From JAHJRJ01 sp037443685 (GTDB lineage Bacteria > Bacteroidota > Ignavibacteria > UBA10030 > BY39), in contig JBBINX010000013.1 in the NCBI GenBank assembly GCA_037443685.1, positions 1-33,530 on the forward strand: a DNA stretch of 33,530 bases, given 5' to 3'. The notes beneath the pieces were generated by a model, which had not been told where the DNA came from, ran no database searches, and saw nothing but the letters and a program-made list of their open reading frames with translations. This document shows, one piece after another, positions 25,367 to 33,530 of this stretch; the stretch's first letter is position 1; each line of letters opens with the position of its first letter. The position numbers were made by a program, and so were the translations under genes.

Positions 25367-26863
25367 TTACCATGAGTACCGTATTGTATATGTTACAACT
25401 TTTTCTTCGTCCTTACCTACCTTAATAGGAAACCTGATAGTTGATTGATCCACTTTTATCCATTCCGTACTACTTTTTGTGATTTCCCACTGATTCCAGC
25501 GCCAAGGGTGTTCGTATATTAATACTTCTACTGTTTCATTTTTATGATTTCGTAACTTTATCTGAATTGTTTCTTCGACAACTCTACCACCGGCGAATGA
25601 TTTAAAATTTGTTTGAGCTCTCTCACCTACTAAATCGAAAGCGTTGCCTAAGTAAAGCCGAATTTCTTCATCTTTTGGCGTATGGTCAATTCGATCTTCA
25701 CCGATGAATTGTTCTTTACCGTCTTCGTCTCGTTTATAAACGCGCACTTTTCCTTTAGGTAACGGTAAGCCAAGTCCCGACTTTACGTCGTTCTTAAATA
25801 TTACAAAAACGCCGACTTTTGTATTAGATTGCTGTCCAAAACTTTCTTGATTGCGATATGAAAAATTGTTTGACCACCATCTCCACTGGTCGGCTAATCC
25901 ATCGTAAATAAAAAATTTTTTTGAAGAAACACTTTTACCAGATACAAGCTCAACTTGTTTGATTTCGTTGTTATTGATATCTGTGCGTCGCTGCAGTGTG
26001 TAAAGTTTATACTCAAAGAGTTCTGTTTGTGCAAATTGAGACTCTGCCGATTTCATAATCATATCTGTTGCCATTCGTCCGCCTCTGAATTCTTCTTGTA
26101 CAATATTTACATCACCCGCTACAAGTTTTAACCCTGCATTTTTAAATGATGTTCCGCAATTATTTGTTAAGGTAACCCAACCAGTCATATCTAACTTCGA
26201 ATCATCTTTGTTTAGTAGAGCCACATAGTTAGCATTCCACGAGAGTTGTCCCGCGAGATAACTGACTTCAGTTTTATGTTCGCCCGGTTTTGTATTCTCA
26301 ACGAGCCACTCAAGCTGTGGTTTCAAAATCAAACCTTCTGGTAAACTTGGTAGAACTAGCCGTCCGACTGGATTAATTTCTATCTTACCTCCAATTTCAG
26401 CGACCATACCGCCAGCTGTTGATACAGCACCGTAAAAAGATTGAGGTGCCGACCAACCAGCCGCTAATAGTTTTCCGAAAACTGAATAATCTTTCTTTGT
26501 CTCCTCATTAAATCGAACAAACTCAACCTCTTTGCCAATGTACTTTTCGAGAAGCTTCGCTTGATTTACTAAGTCATATTGATAATTCTGTTCGAGAACT
26601 CGAACAGCAAAAGGGTCAGTAAGACTTGAAAAATGTAAAGATGTACCGTCTATCGTCGAAGGGATATCGGGAATGATGACACGGCTAAATCCTTTTGCAA
26701 TATTGAGTGTTCTTTCCTCTCGGATCAGAGAAAGATTTTGATTATAGATAGTTAAATCGACCGATGTGCGGTCACCGGAACTTTGTTTTTTAGTCTGAGA
26801 GTTAAGCGGATTACAGAAACCCGCCAATATCACAATGAATGTGAATATAAATATCTGTTTCAT
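25367..26863 (-). CDS. DUF4139 domain protein, exported
   Basis: 498 residues. A signal peptide covers about 1-22. The N-terminal part (SVDLTIYNQNLSLIREERTL) is followed by the DUF4139 region. There, AGQLSWNANYVALLNKDDSKLDMTGWVTLTNNCGTSFKNAGLKLVAGDVN is the most conserved segment of this family. The second half is beta-rich, with a C-terminal WRWNQWEI segment and a TYTIRY end. The function of the family is unknown; proteins are periplasmic or surface beta-sandwich proteins. It has its own promoter and terminator, so it is a single-gene unit. AAAGGAG precedes the ATG. Confidence 0.85.
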   Translation of the reverse strand: MKQIFIFTFIVILAGFCNPLNSQTKKQSSGDRTSVDLTIYNQNLSLIREERTLNIAKGFSRVIIPDIPSTIDGTSLHFSSLTDPFAVRVLEQNYQYDLVNQAKLLEKYIGKEVEFVRFNEETKKDYSVFGKLLAAGWSAPQSFYGAVSTAGGMVAEIGGKIEINPVGRLVLPSLPEGLILKPQLEWLVENTKPGEHKTEVSYLAGQLSWNANYVALLNKDDSKLDMTGWVTLTNNCGTSFKNAGLKLVAGDVNIVQEEFRGGRMATDMIMKSAESQFAQTELFEYKLYTLQRRTDINNNEIKQVELVSGKSVSSKKFFIYDGLADQWRWWSNNFSYRNQESFGQQSNTKVGVFVIFKNDVKSGLGLPLPKGKVRVYKRDEDGKEQFIGEDRIDHTPKDEEIRLYLGNAFDLVGERAQTNFKSFAGGRVVEETIQIKLRNHKNETVEVLIYEHPWRWNQWEITKSSTEWIKVDQSTIRFPIKVGKDEEKVVTYTIRYSW

Positions 26864-26899
26864 AAAAACTCCTTTCGTTTGTTAATATTCCACTGTTGT

Positions 26900-26928
26900 A
26901 ATATAAGGAATTTGGAACGAGACTTCAA
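26900..26928 (-). promoter_or_regulatory. Sigma-70-type promoter of the DUF4139 gene
   Basis: On the minus strand, -35 TTGAAG (26923-26928) and -10 TATATT (26900-26905) have a 17-base spacer, in the 131-base gap after the truncated kinase. Confidence 0.6.
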
Positions 26929-26994
26929 AGTAAATATTGTATCAATCATTAATTTATATTAAGTTTTAACCGCATGTTTCTACCAACAACAAAA

Positions 26995-27270
26995 TCAGAA
27001 CTCGATAAACTCCATGACAATAAACATTTGCCTTTCGAATTCTTGTATATCATTAATCGTGCATACGTTTGGATGACTCAATGCTGAAGCAGCTTTCGCC
27101 TCATGTATAAAGCGTTCTCTTGCTGCCGTATCTTTCGTTAGCTCAAGCGGCAAGAACTTTAGTGCAACATTTCGGTCAAGCTTGGTGTCGTGGGCTTTAT
27201 AAACAACGCCCATGCTGCCTTCTCCTAACTTTTCTAAGATTCGATAATGTGAAACGTTCTTACCTATCAT
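26995..27270 (-). pseudogene. Truncated serine/threonine kinase (N-lobe only)
   Basis: 91 residues matching only the kinase N-lobe: G-loop GEGSMG, the ATP-binding Lys38 in VALKF, helix C, and strand beta-5 ending at the hinge (VMEFIEF), where a TGA stops it. The HRD and DFG motifs are missing, and the following 130 bases encode no further kinase sequence in any frame I read. It therefore looks like a 3' deletion rather than a frameshift. It starts 2 bases after the stop of the complete kinase upstream and shares its start pattern (MIGxxxSHYxIxEKxGEGxMG). A stable product could still be made, but catalysis is excluded. Confidence 0.8.
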
Positions 27271-27272
27271 GT

Positions 27273-29516
27273 TTACACCTCAAACTTTTCCCATTCTTTT
27301 TTTACCCTTTCCATCAGTTTCTTGAATCGCTCTTCACCGCGGATGTTGGCGAGGAAAGGATCGAACTCGTTCATGAGAGGATAATTGATCATCCCCAGGT
27401 CTACATCCTTCTCAAGCCAATCAAGAGCCCGTTCTTTCTCGTCGATTAGAGCAAAACATTCAGTTTTCCAATATGCAAACTGAAAATCCAGTGGTTTCTG
27501 GAGGCAAGGATTTGAATCAAGCATAGTTATTGTTTCAGATTTTTTCCTATCCAAAGCAGATGTAAAAGCTAAACCCAGATTGGCGAAAACAGTGCCGGGT
27601 TGTTCTCGGGATATTTGTTCAAAAATTAAACCGGCATCCTCTTTTTTATCCAAATATGCAAGGCTCAGACCATAACTCCATTTTGTCAATACATCCTCAG
27701 GGAATGATTGATGGAGCTTGTTTAATACATCATGAGCCAAAGAATATTTCCCTTCCCACAGTCTATTGAATCCCGAATGAAAATGGGCAGCGGGATTGAG
27801 GGGATCAATCTTTATAGTTCTTTCTTCAAGAGGAATGACATCGTGTCTTCGTCCTAACGTCCCGAGGAGACAACTGAAAAAAAACAGAGTATCAAAATCA
27901 TTTGGATTCGTATCGAGGACACGCTTGAAGTGTTTGATTCCCTCTATCGGTTGGTGCCAAGAGATAAGCATTCCACGAACAAAATTTGCATTTGAACAGT
28001 CAGAATCCAATGCAAACGCTTTAGAAGTGTAGCTTTCAGCTTGGTTCCTGCAGTATCCCTCTTCCTTGAGACCAAGATTGAAATACTGAAAATAGACGTA
28101 AGCAATACCAGCATAGAGAAGTGCGTTCTCTCCGGTGATTTCCAACCCGTTCTGCAGATATTTCAGCGCATTTTCCAGTCCCACCTCTGTCCACTTGAGA
28201 ATTTCCTGCCTCGCTCTTAGGTAGAATTCATAGGCAAGTGGGCTCGGGATCGGTCGTTCTGCCAGATGCTCAGCTTCCTTCGGAGTGAGTCTGAGTTTCA
28301 GCGCATTAACGATAGAACGCGAGACTTTCTCTTGAATATCGAACACATCGTCTAAAGTACCGCTATATTTCTCTGCCCAAACATGAGTATCATTTGCAGA
28401 ATCAATTAGCTGTGCGGTGATGCGAAGATTGTTTGCTGCCTTTCGGACACTTCCTTCCAGAACGTATTGCACATTGAGTTGTCGGGCTATTTCAGGTATC
28501 ACTTTCTTCGTCCATTTGAAAGTCATCGCTGAACTGCGGGAAATAACCCGAAGTGATCTGATAGCTGAAAGATCAGTTATGATTTCTTCTGTCAATCCAT
28601 CATTGAAATATTCCTGTTCAGGATCGGAACTTAGATTTACAAACGGTAACACTACAATTGACTTTTCTTCTTTGAGTGATCGAATACTTACCATTAGAGA
28701 ATTCCTTAAGTCATTAATCATCTCCTGAATGGTTTGATATCTTAATGTCGGATCTTTCTGTATCGCTTTTGTAATAAGTGATGTAACATACGATGGAACA
28801 TCTGATCTGAAGCGAGAAATTGACTGTGGTTCTTCATTTAGAATAGAGTACATCATTGCTGCTTCATGCTCACCACGAAAGGGAAGATGGCCGGTGAGCA
28901 TTTCGAACAGGACGATGCCGAACGAGAAGATGTCGCTGCGAGCATCCACCTCTTCACCCTGTATCTGTTCCGGTGCCATGTAGGCAAGCGTACCAACCGT
29001 TGAGGATGTACGAGTTAGTTTCAGTGATCCTTTTAACTTTGCCAAACCGAAGTCCATCACCTTGATCTGGTTCTTCATGTTCACCATGATGTTCTCTGGC
29101 TTCACGTCACGATGGACTATGCCGTGACTGTGTGCTTCCTGTAGGGCTTCACCGATTTGAATGGCGTAGGTGACAACATCATTCACCTGTAGGGGCGAGG
29201 TAACCTCACCCCTACGTAATGTAATTTTTTGGCGCAATGTCTGACTATCGACATATTCCATTACTATGAATTGTTGTCCTTCATAATCCTGGAGATCGTG
29301 AATGGTGCAAATGTTTGCATGATTAAGCGCTGAAGCCGATTGTGCTTCTTGCAGGAACCGTGCACGCTCTGGCTCGTGAGCTTCCAATCCTTTTGGGAGG
29401 AACTTCAGGGCAACGGTGCGCTTGAGCTTGGTGTCTTCGGCTTTGTACACGACACCCATGCCTCCCTCGCCGATCTTCTCAAAAATCTTATAGTGCGATA
29501 TTATTTGTCCGATCAT
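27273..29516 (-). CDS. Soluble serine/threonine kinase with TolB-N-like and TPR domains
   Basis: 747 residues. The kinase domain (about 9-275) has GEGGMG, Lys38, HRDVKPEN (catalytic Asp137), DFG (Asp155) and APEQ, so it should be active. A FlgO/TolB-N-like domain follows directly (IVVLPFVNLSSDPEQEYFNDGLTEEII, about 285-420), then helical TPR repeats to the end. Unlike its upstream neighbour it has no transmembrane helix between kinase and TolB-N domain. Residues 101-110 (RRGEVTSPLQ) are encoded by a 27-bp palindromic element. Its ATG overlaps the upstream stop (ATGA). Substrate unknown. Confidence 0.9.
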   Translation of the reverse strand: MIGQIISHYKIFEKIGEGGMGVVYKAEDTKLKRTVALKFLPKGLEAHEPERARFLQEAQSASALNHANICTIHDLQDYEGQQFIVMEYVDSQTLRQKITLRRGEVTSPLQVNDVVTYAIQIGEALQEAHSHGIVHRDVKPENIMVNMKNQIKVMDFGLAKLKGSLKLTRTSSTVGTLAYMAPEQIQGEEVDARSDIFSFGIVLFEMLTGHLPFRGEHEAAMMYSILNEEPQSISRFRSDVPSYVTSLITKAIQKDPTLRYQTIQEMINDLRNSLMVSIRSLKEEKSIVVLPFVNLSSDPEQEYFNDGLTEEIITDLSAIRSLRVISRSSAMTFKWTKKVIPEIARQLNVQYVLEGSVRKAANNLRITAQLIDSANDTHVWAEKYSGTLDDVFDIQEKVSRSIVNALKLRLTPKEAEHLAERPIPSPLAYEFYLRARQEILKWTEVGLENALKYLQNGLEITGENALLYAGIAYVYFQYFNLGLKEEGYCRNQAESYTSKAFALDSDCSNANFVRGMLISWHQPIEGIKHFKRVLDTNPNDFDTLFFFSCLLGTLGRRHDVIPLEERTIKIDPLNPAAHFHSGFNRLWEGKYSLAHDVLNKLHQSFPEDVLTKWSYGLSLAYLDKKEDAGLIFEQISREQPGTVFANLGLAFTSALDRKKSETITMLDSNPCLQKPLDFQFAYWKTECFALIDEKERALDWLEKDVDLGMINYPLMNEFDPFLANIRGEERFKKLMERVKKEWEKFEV
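29189..29215. repeat. 27-bp palindromic element inside a kinase gene
   Basis: The arms GTAGGGGCGAGGT (29189-29201) and ACCTCACCCCTAC (29203-29215) flank a single A and pair with one mismatch, which becomes a G-U pair in the sense mRNA. The element is read in frame in the kinase just after its hinge region. GTAGGGG...CCCCTAC palindromes are familiar as dispersed intergenic repeats, but I see no second copy in this window. Confidence 0.7.
29340..29444 (-). repeat. 105-bp perfect direct repeat, copy 1
   Basis: Identical, base for base by eye, to 31652-31756. It encodes kinase residues about 25-59 (KAEDTKLKRTVALKFLPKG and onward). Sequence on both sides diverges clearly. Confidence 0.9.
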
Positions 29517-31828
29517 TTCCTCAATCCCATTTTCTTTAGTAATGCAATGCCCCGTGGATCAGAACGAATGTCATCCCAAAGCGGATCGGATCCAATTGAA
29601 AGAAGCCACATTTCCCTGGTTTGGTAAGCTTTCTCGAACCATTCAAATGCTTTGTTCTTTTCCCCAAGTTCGAAATAGATATTGGCGATGCCGTAAGAAA
29701 CAGGATCACCTTGCTTATTTAATCGCAGAAGCTCATCAAGTATATTCTGGGCATCTGCTTTCCTCCCGGATTTTACGTAAATTGGGCCGAGTATTGCAAA
29801 GCTATAAGGTATGTTTCCGCCAAGATCTTTCGCCTTCGTATATTCCGCAATTGCTTCATCGAATCTTCCTTGCACTTCATAAATGCCGGCCAGACCAGAA
29901 TGAGACCATGGAAAAGTCCCGTCGAGAGCAATTATATTCTCATATTGTTTTTTTGCCTCGTCATATCGTCTCATCGCATAGTATACATCTCCTAAATTCA
30001 AGTTGATGACGAGCGAAAGGGGATCAAGTTCAACTGCTCTTTTTGCTTCTGTAAGGGCTTCATCGAACCTGCCGAGAAACATTAGCATGCTTGAATACCA
30101 TTGGCGCGCTGTCGGATAACTGGGGTCGAGCTCGATAGCCCGATGGTAGTGTTTCTCTGCAACAACCCAATCATAATAGTGACTCCCTGCAATCTCTGCT
30201 AGCACAGTATGCGCCTCTGCAAGCATCGAATCAATCTCTAATGCCTTCATTGCTGCATTCCGTGCATTCATATATGACTCTGCAGGCAAAAGTCCGTACG
30301 ATGGTATTACCGCATATGCCGAAGCCAATCCGGCATACGCCAATGCGTAATTTGGATCTTTATCAATGGCTTGTTTAAAACAATCAATGGCTGTTTTTAA
30401 GTCATCCAAAACTCTTTTATTCCAATAGAACCGACCTTTAAGATAGAGTTTATATGCTTCAGTGTTTTCAGTCTGTTTTTTCTCAATTCTGCTTATCACA
30501 GCTGGAGAAATTTTCGCTTCAAGTGCAGCAGCAATCTGTTTTGCTACGTCGCTTTGAATAGCAAATATTTGTGTCATTTCTTTATCATACGTGTCAGCCC
30601 AGAGATGCCCTTCGTTTTGGGTATCAATCAACTGAGCCACAATCCGAATTTGGTTTCCTGCTCGTCGAACACTGCCTTCAAGAATTGTGGCAACATCGAG
30701 TTCTTTGCCAATATCACGGATGCTCTTGTCGGTTTGCTTGTATCTCATCACTGATGTCCGCGCAATCACTTTCTCAATTCCACTTATCTTAGATAACTGG
30801 GTGATAATATCCTCTGTCAAGCCATCAGAGAAATACTCATCCTCCTTGCTGTCGCTCATATTCTTGAATGGTAGAACTGCAATAGATTTATTTCCTGTTG
30901 TTGGCCCCGATTTAGGATAGAAAAGATAAACGCCAATAACAACAAGCACCACAACAACAGCCGCAACTACCCATGTCATTTTAGATTTTTTTATTGTAGA
31001 TGTAACGCCGCCCGATATCGAATGCTGTGTCCTTCGCATGTCTGCGACCATCTCATCAATATGTTGATAGCGTTCTCCTCGCTCCTTGGCAAGGGATTTA
31101 TCGATGATGTGCTGTAACTCAGTCGGGACATCTGTCTTATATCGAGCCAGTGGTTCAGGATTTTCGTTCATCAGAGAATACATCATCGCTGCTTCATGTT
31201 CACCCCTAAAAGGTCGTCGACCGGTGATCATTTCATAAAGAACAACACCAAATGAAAACATGTCTGAACGGTGATCAACTTCCTCTCCACGTGCTTGTTC
31301 TGGCGACATGTAGGAGAGTGTGCCAAATGTTGAATGCGTTTTGGTAAGCTTCGAGGCACCCTTCAGCTTCGCCAAACCAAAGTCCATGATCTTAACTATA
31401 CCATCACCAGTCAACATGATGTTGTCTGGTTTAATATCCCTATGAACTACTCCCTTCTTATGAGCAGAATTTAAACCTTCACAGATCTGAATAGCAATAT
31501 TCAACACATCTTTAAAGGAGAGTTCTTTCTCTTTCAACAAACCACTCAGAGTTTTACCTTCCACAAACTCCATGTCAAGAAATTGTTGATCCTCAAACTC
31601 TTCGATTGTATGGATGCTGCAGATGTTGTAATGGTTCAGTGCCGAAGCCGCTTGTGCTTCTTGCAGGAACCGTGCACGCTCTGGCTCGTGAGCTTCCAAT
31701 CCTTTTGGGAGGAACTTCAGGGCAACGGTGCGCTTGAGCTTGGTGTCTTCGGCTTTATAGACTACGCCCATGCCGCCTTCGCCTAACTTTTCTAAAATTT
31801 TGTAATGAGATATGTTTTGATTAATCAT
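29513..31828 (-). CDS. Transmembrane serine/threonine kinase with TolB-N-like and TPR domains
   Basis: 771 residues. The kinase domain (about 9-270) has GEGGMG, Lys38, HRDIKPDN (Asp131), DFG (Asp149) and SPEQ, all intact. A transmembrane helix lies at about 285-304, after KKSK. Beyond it is a FlgO/TolB-N-like domain (IAVLPFKNMSDSKEDEYFSDGLTEDII, about 315-445), then about nine TPR units to residue 771. The order suggests a cytoplasmic kinase and an extracytoplasmic sensor or scaffold. It starts 9 bases after the PD40 gene stop and overlaps the next kinase by ATGA, so the array is one operon. Confidence 0.92.
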   Translation of the reverse strand: MINQNISHYKILEKLGEGGMGVVYKAEDTKLKRTVALKFLPKGLEAHEPERARFLQEAQAASALNHYNICSIHTIEEFEDQQFLDMEFVEGKTLSGLLKEKELSFKDVLNIAIQICEGLNSAHKKGVVHRDIKPDNIMLTGDGIVKIMDFGLAKLKGASKLTKTHSTFGTLSYMSPEQARGEEVDHRSDMFSFGVVLYEMITGRRPFRGEHEAAMMYSLMNENPEPLARYKTDVPTELQHIIDKSLAKERGERYQHIDEMVADMRRTQHSISGGVTSTIKKSKMTWVVAAVVVVLVVIGVYLFYPKSGPTTGNKSIAVLPFKNMSDSKEDEYFSDGLTEDIITQLSKISGIEKVIARTSVMRYKQTDKSIRDIGKELDVATILEGSVRRAGNQIRIVAQLIDTQNEGHLWADTYDKEMTQIFAIQSDVAKQIAAALEAKISPAVISRIEKKQTENTEAYKLYLKGRFYWNKRVLDDLKTAIDCFKQAIDKDPNYALAYAGLASAYAVIPSYGLLPAESYMNARNAAMKALEIDSMLAEAHTVLAEIAGSHYYDWVVAEKHYHRAIELDPSYPTARQWYSSMLMFLGRFDEALTEAKRAVELDPLSLVINLNLGDVYYAMRRYDEAKKQYENIIALDGTFPWSHSGLAGIYEVQGRFDEAIAEYTKAKDLGGNIPYSFAILGPIYVKSGRKADAQNILDELLRLNKQGDPVSYGIANIYFELGEKNKAFEWFEKAYQTREMWLLSIGSDPLWDDIRSDPRGIALLKKMGLRK
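31652..31756 (-). repeat. 105-bp perfect direct repeat, copy 2
   Basis: Identical to 29340-29444 and in the same position of the paralogous kinase gene, 2312 bases away. Confidence 0.9.
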
Positions 31829-31837
31829 AATTTTACC

Positions 31838-33530
31838 TCATTTCTTCCTCAGCCCCGCATCCCAGTTTGTTACAAGCGTGAGCATTGGAACTGATTGTCC
31901 GCTGACCCGTATTCCAATTAGAAACTTTTGACCGTCAGGAGCGACGTCAAAGAAAGTCGCCGTTCCAGTCGTTTTCACTTCAAACATTGGGTGTACGGCA
32001 CTGACATCAAACGATGAACTACTTGTCTTAACCTCAACTGCCATCAACTTGTTATCGTTCGATAAGTAAAACAACTGCTTTCCATTTTGATTCCATTTGT
32101 TGATGCTCGAAGTCGAAACACCATTGGTGGATACTTGCCATTTTCTAGTTTGTTTGATTTCTGGCTTGCCGTCCGCAGTAAGAAATGGGCGCACATACAA
32201 CTCATAGGTTCCCGACTCGTTTGATACATACGATATCCAACGCATGTCCGGAGAGAACTGCCCATAGTATTCCTCGAACTCGGTTTGAAGGAATGGGAAC
32301 GGTTTCCGATCCCCCATAATAGGAAGAATCCACAAATCACCCATATTCCTATCGTCGTATGATGTGTATGTTATGAACTTCCCATCGGAAGACCAGCCCG
32401 TGGCGAACTTCTCATCCGACGATTCAAAGAGAAGCTCTTCGGCACTTGCACCATTTGTCGTTTTCTGATAGAGATTGTGATGTCCTCGTCGATCCGAAAC
32501 GAAAACTATACGGTTGCCATCGGGTGACCAAACCGGATATTGATCCTGATATGGATCGAATGTAAATCGGGTTGTGAGTCTTCGTTCCATATCATAAATC
32601 CAAATATCCCTGTTCCGCTGTTGGTAAACATCGAAAGCTATTTTTATTCCATCAGGAGAGCAATTAGCGTTATTATATTCCCTTGCGAGTTCACCGATCT
32701 TTCCAAATGACTTTCCGACGCGATCGAACCACTCGAGCTGAATTCCTGCCTGGATAGTACTTGCCTGGTAGATCAACATGCCATTCTGAGAGACTGAAAA
32801 GACTGCACGATTGAAATTCAAATCGTATTCCACCATATCTGCAATCGGGATGGCATCGCCGGTCGTTTCGAGTTTACTGAGATCGTACGGTTGCGCCATG
32901 AGTGTTCGTTCACGAAGATACGCTAAATGACCAGAGGCATATACCACGTTTCCCTTTGCTTGCATCAATCGTTTGTTAAGCGTTCCATCCAACGATGCTA
33001 CGACAAGAGCATCATCTTCCCGCTCGACACCACCGAAACTTGAGCGTGAGAAATACAGGAAGTGCTTGCCGTTGGGAAGAAAGCAAGACCAACGATGTGA
33101 ATTTTCACGGTGGCTCTTGTCGAGTTTTGTTACAGCCGCAACCGTACCGCCAGCTACAGAAACTTGATGTATCGCACTAGTTGCGCTTGGCGAAAAAACA
33201 ATAATCCCGTCCTGATTCCAAGAACCACCGCGACCATCAGATGCATCGCAAATTGTTACAGAAGGTCCACCCGACGCTTCAATTCTTTTCATCTTCCCGG
33301 ATTGAAAGAATCCAATGCAGCGATTGTCAGGCGACCAGAATGGATATGATGCCCCCTCTGTTGCTGGAAGCTCTTTTGCATTGAGTGTATTGAGTGCTCT
33401 TAACATCAGCCGTGTCTTGCCCGACGAATCTGCTGCAACAAACGCTAACATACTTCCATCCGGTGAAAGTGCGATATGGCCTCCACCAACGCCGACAGAG
33501 TGCATCGCAAAAGTTAACTTGTCTGGTGGA
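31838..33530 (-). CDS. PD40/TolB-type beta-propeller protein, probably kinase C-terminus; 5' end cut by window edge
   Basis: The frame stays open to the right edge (PPDKLTFAMHSVG...), so the ATG at 33505 is internal. The 564 visible residues form a beta-propeller of PD40/WD40-like blades with repeated SPDG/WSPDGNRIVF motifs (IALSPDG, PVWSPDG, WSSDG, FSPDM, VAPDG). In related genomes such propellers form the extracellular half of large serine/threonine kinases, and the next genes here are kinases, so a kinase domain beyond the edge is likely but not seen. Base composition looks richer in G+C than the left half of the window. Confidence 0.85.
   Translation of the reverse strand, partial: PPDKLTFAMHSVGVGGGHIALSPDGSMLAFVAADSSGKTRLMLRALNTLNAKELPATEGASYPFWSPDNRCIGFFQSGKMKRIEASGGPSVTICDASDGRGGSWNQDGIIVFSPSATSAIHQVSVAGGTVAAVTKLDKSHRENSHRWSCFLPNGKHFLYFSRSSFGGVEREDDALVVASLDGTLNKRLMQAKGNVVYASGHLAYLRERTLMAQPYDLSKLETTGDAIPIADMVEYDLNFNRAVFSVSQNGMLIYQASTIQAGIQLEWFDRVGKSFGKIGELAREYNNANCSPDGIKIAFDVYQQRNRDIWIYDMERRLTTRFTFDPYQDQYPVWSPDGNRIVFVSDRRGHHNLYQKTTNGASAEELLFESSDEKFATGWSSDGKFITYTSYDDRNMGDLWILPIMGDRKPFPFLQTEFEEYYGQFSPDMRWISYVSNESGTYELYVRPFLTADGKPEIKQTRKWQVSTNGVSTSSINKWNQNGKQLFYLSNDNKLMAVEVKTSSSSFDVSAVHPMFEVKTTGTATFFDVAPDGQKFLIGIRVSGQSVPMLTLVTNWDAGLRKK

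Noticed and set aside
26864..26994. Remainder of the truncated kinase shifted to another frame
   Set aside because: No HRD, DFG or C-lobe-like sequence appears in any frame before the DUF4139 promoter, so this is a truncation, not a frameshift.
29340..29627. Plus-strand open frames repeated at 29340 and 31583 with the same protein segment
   Set aside because: They are antisense to the 105-bp identical block in the kinase N-lobes and simply reflect that repeat.

Overview
The window is an AT-rich, densely packed bacterial chromosome segment. Its gene content points to the Bacteroidota-Chlorobiota superphylum, most likely an Ignavibacteria- or Chlorobi-like lineage. Supporting features are a PorW/SprE-like TPR lipoprotein, an OmpA protein with thrombospondin type 3 repeats, a DUF2279 protein, a Wzi-family protein, a tetrahydrobiopterin-type pterin operon, and kinase/TolB-N/TPR regulators. 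Most genes have clear Shine-Dalgarno sites, and the promoters I can read are ordinary sigma-70 type (TTGact-N17-TAtatT), which argues against a typical Bacteroides/Flavobacterium. The lineage call is inference. I saw no tRNA, rRNA, CRISPR array or transposase. No gap without a gene exceeds about 220 bases.

Layout. 1-988 (-): thiolase, cut by the left edge. 1023-2474 (-): OmpA/TSP3 outer-membrane protein. 2562-3815 (-): Rho, with its own promoter and a leader of about 170 nt. 4030-9261 (-): PorW/SprE-like lipoprotein, then pyrK, pyrD (class 1B) and folC, tightly spaced. 9334-9711 (-): small membrane-anchored protein. 9808-10374 (+): Spy/CpxP-like periplasmic protein with a terminator. 10454-13853 (-): six-gene operon of two peroxiredoxins, a PTPS-II enzyme, GTP cyclohydrolase I and two short-chain reductases. 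13930-18806 (-): surface-polysaccharide operon of UDP-glucose dehydrogenase, UDP-xylose synthase, DUF2279 protein and Wzi-like protein. 18938-22195 (+): dipeptidyl peptidase III lipoprotein and a phosphofructokinase with pyrophosphate-type residues. 22352-23797 (+): B12-binding-type radical SAM protein. 23960-25249 (-): TrpB2. 25367-26863 (-): DUF4139 protein. 26995-33530 (-): a run of serine/threonine-kinase genes, comprising a PD40 propeller protein cut by the right edge, two kinase-TolB-N-TPR proteins, and a truncated kinase N-lobe.

How the genes fit together. FolE, the CX5HGH-type PTPS and two SDRs match in order and type the GTP-to-tetrahydrobiopterin route (GTP cyclohydrolase I, PTPS, sepiapterin reductase). 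They share an apparent promoter with two peroxiredoxins, so a reduced pterin linked to redox defence is the most interesting hypothesis here. Ugd and Uxs would make UDP-glucuronate and UDP-xylose for a polysaccharide handled by the Wzi-like protein. The kinase array shows recent recombination (a 105-bp identical block in two genes), a palindromic element read in frame inside one kinase, and a decayed copy at its 3' end.
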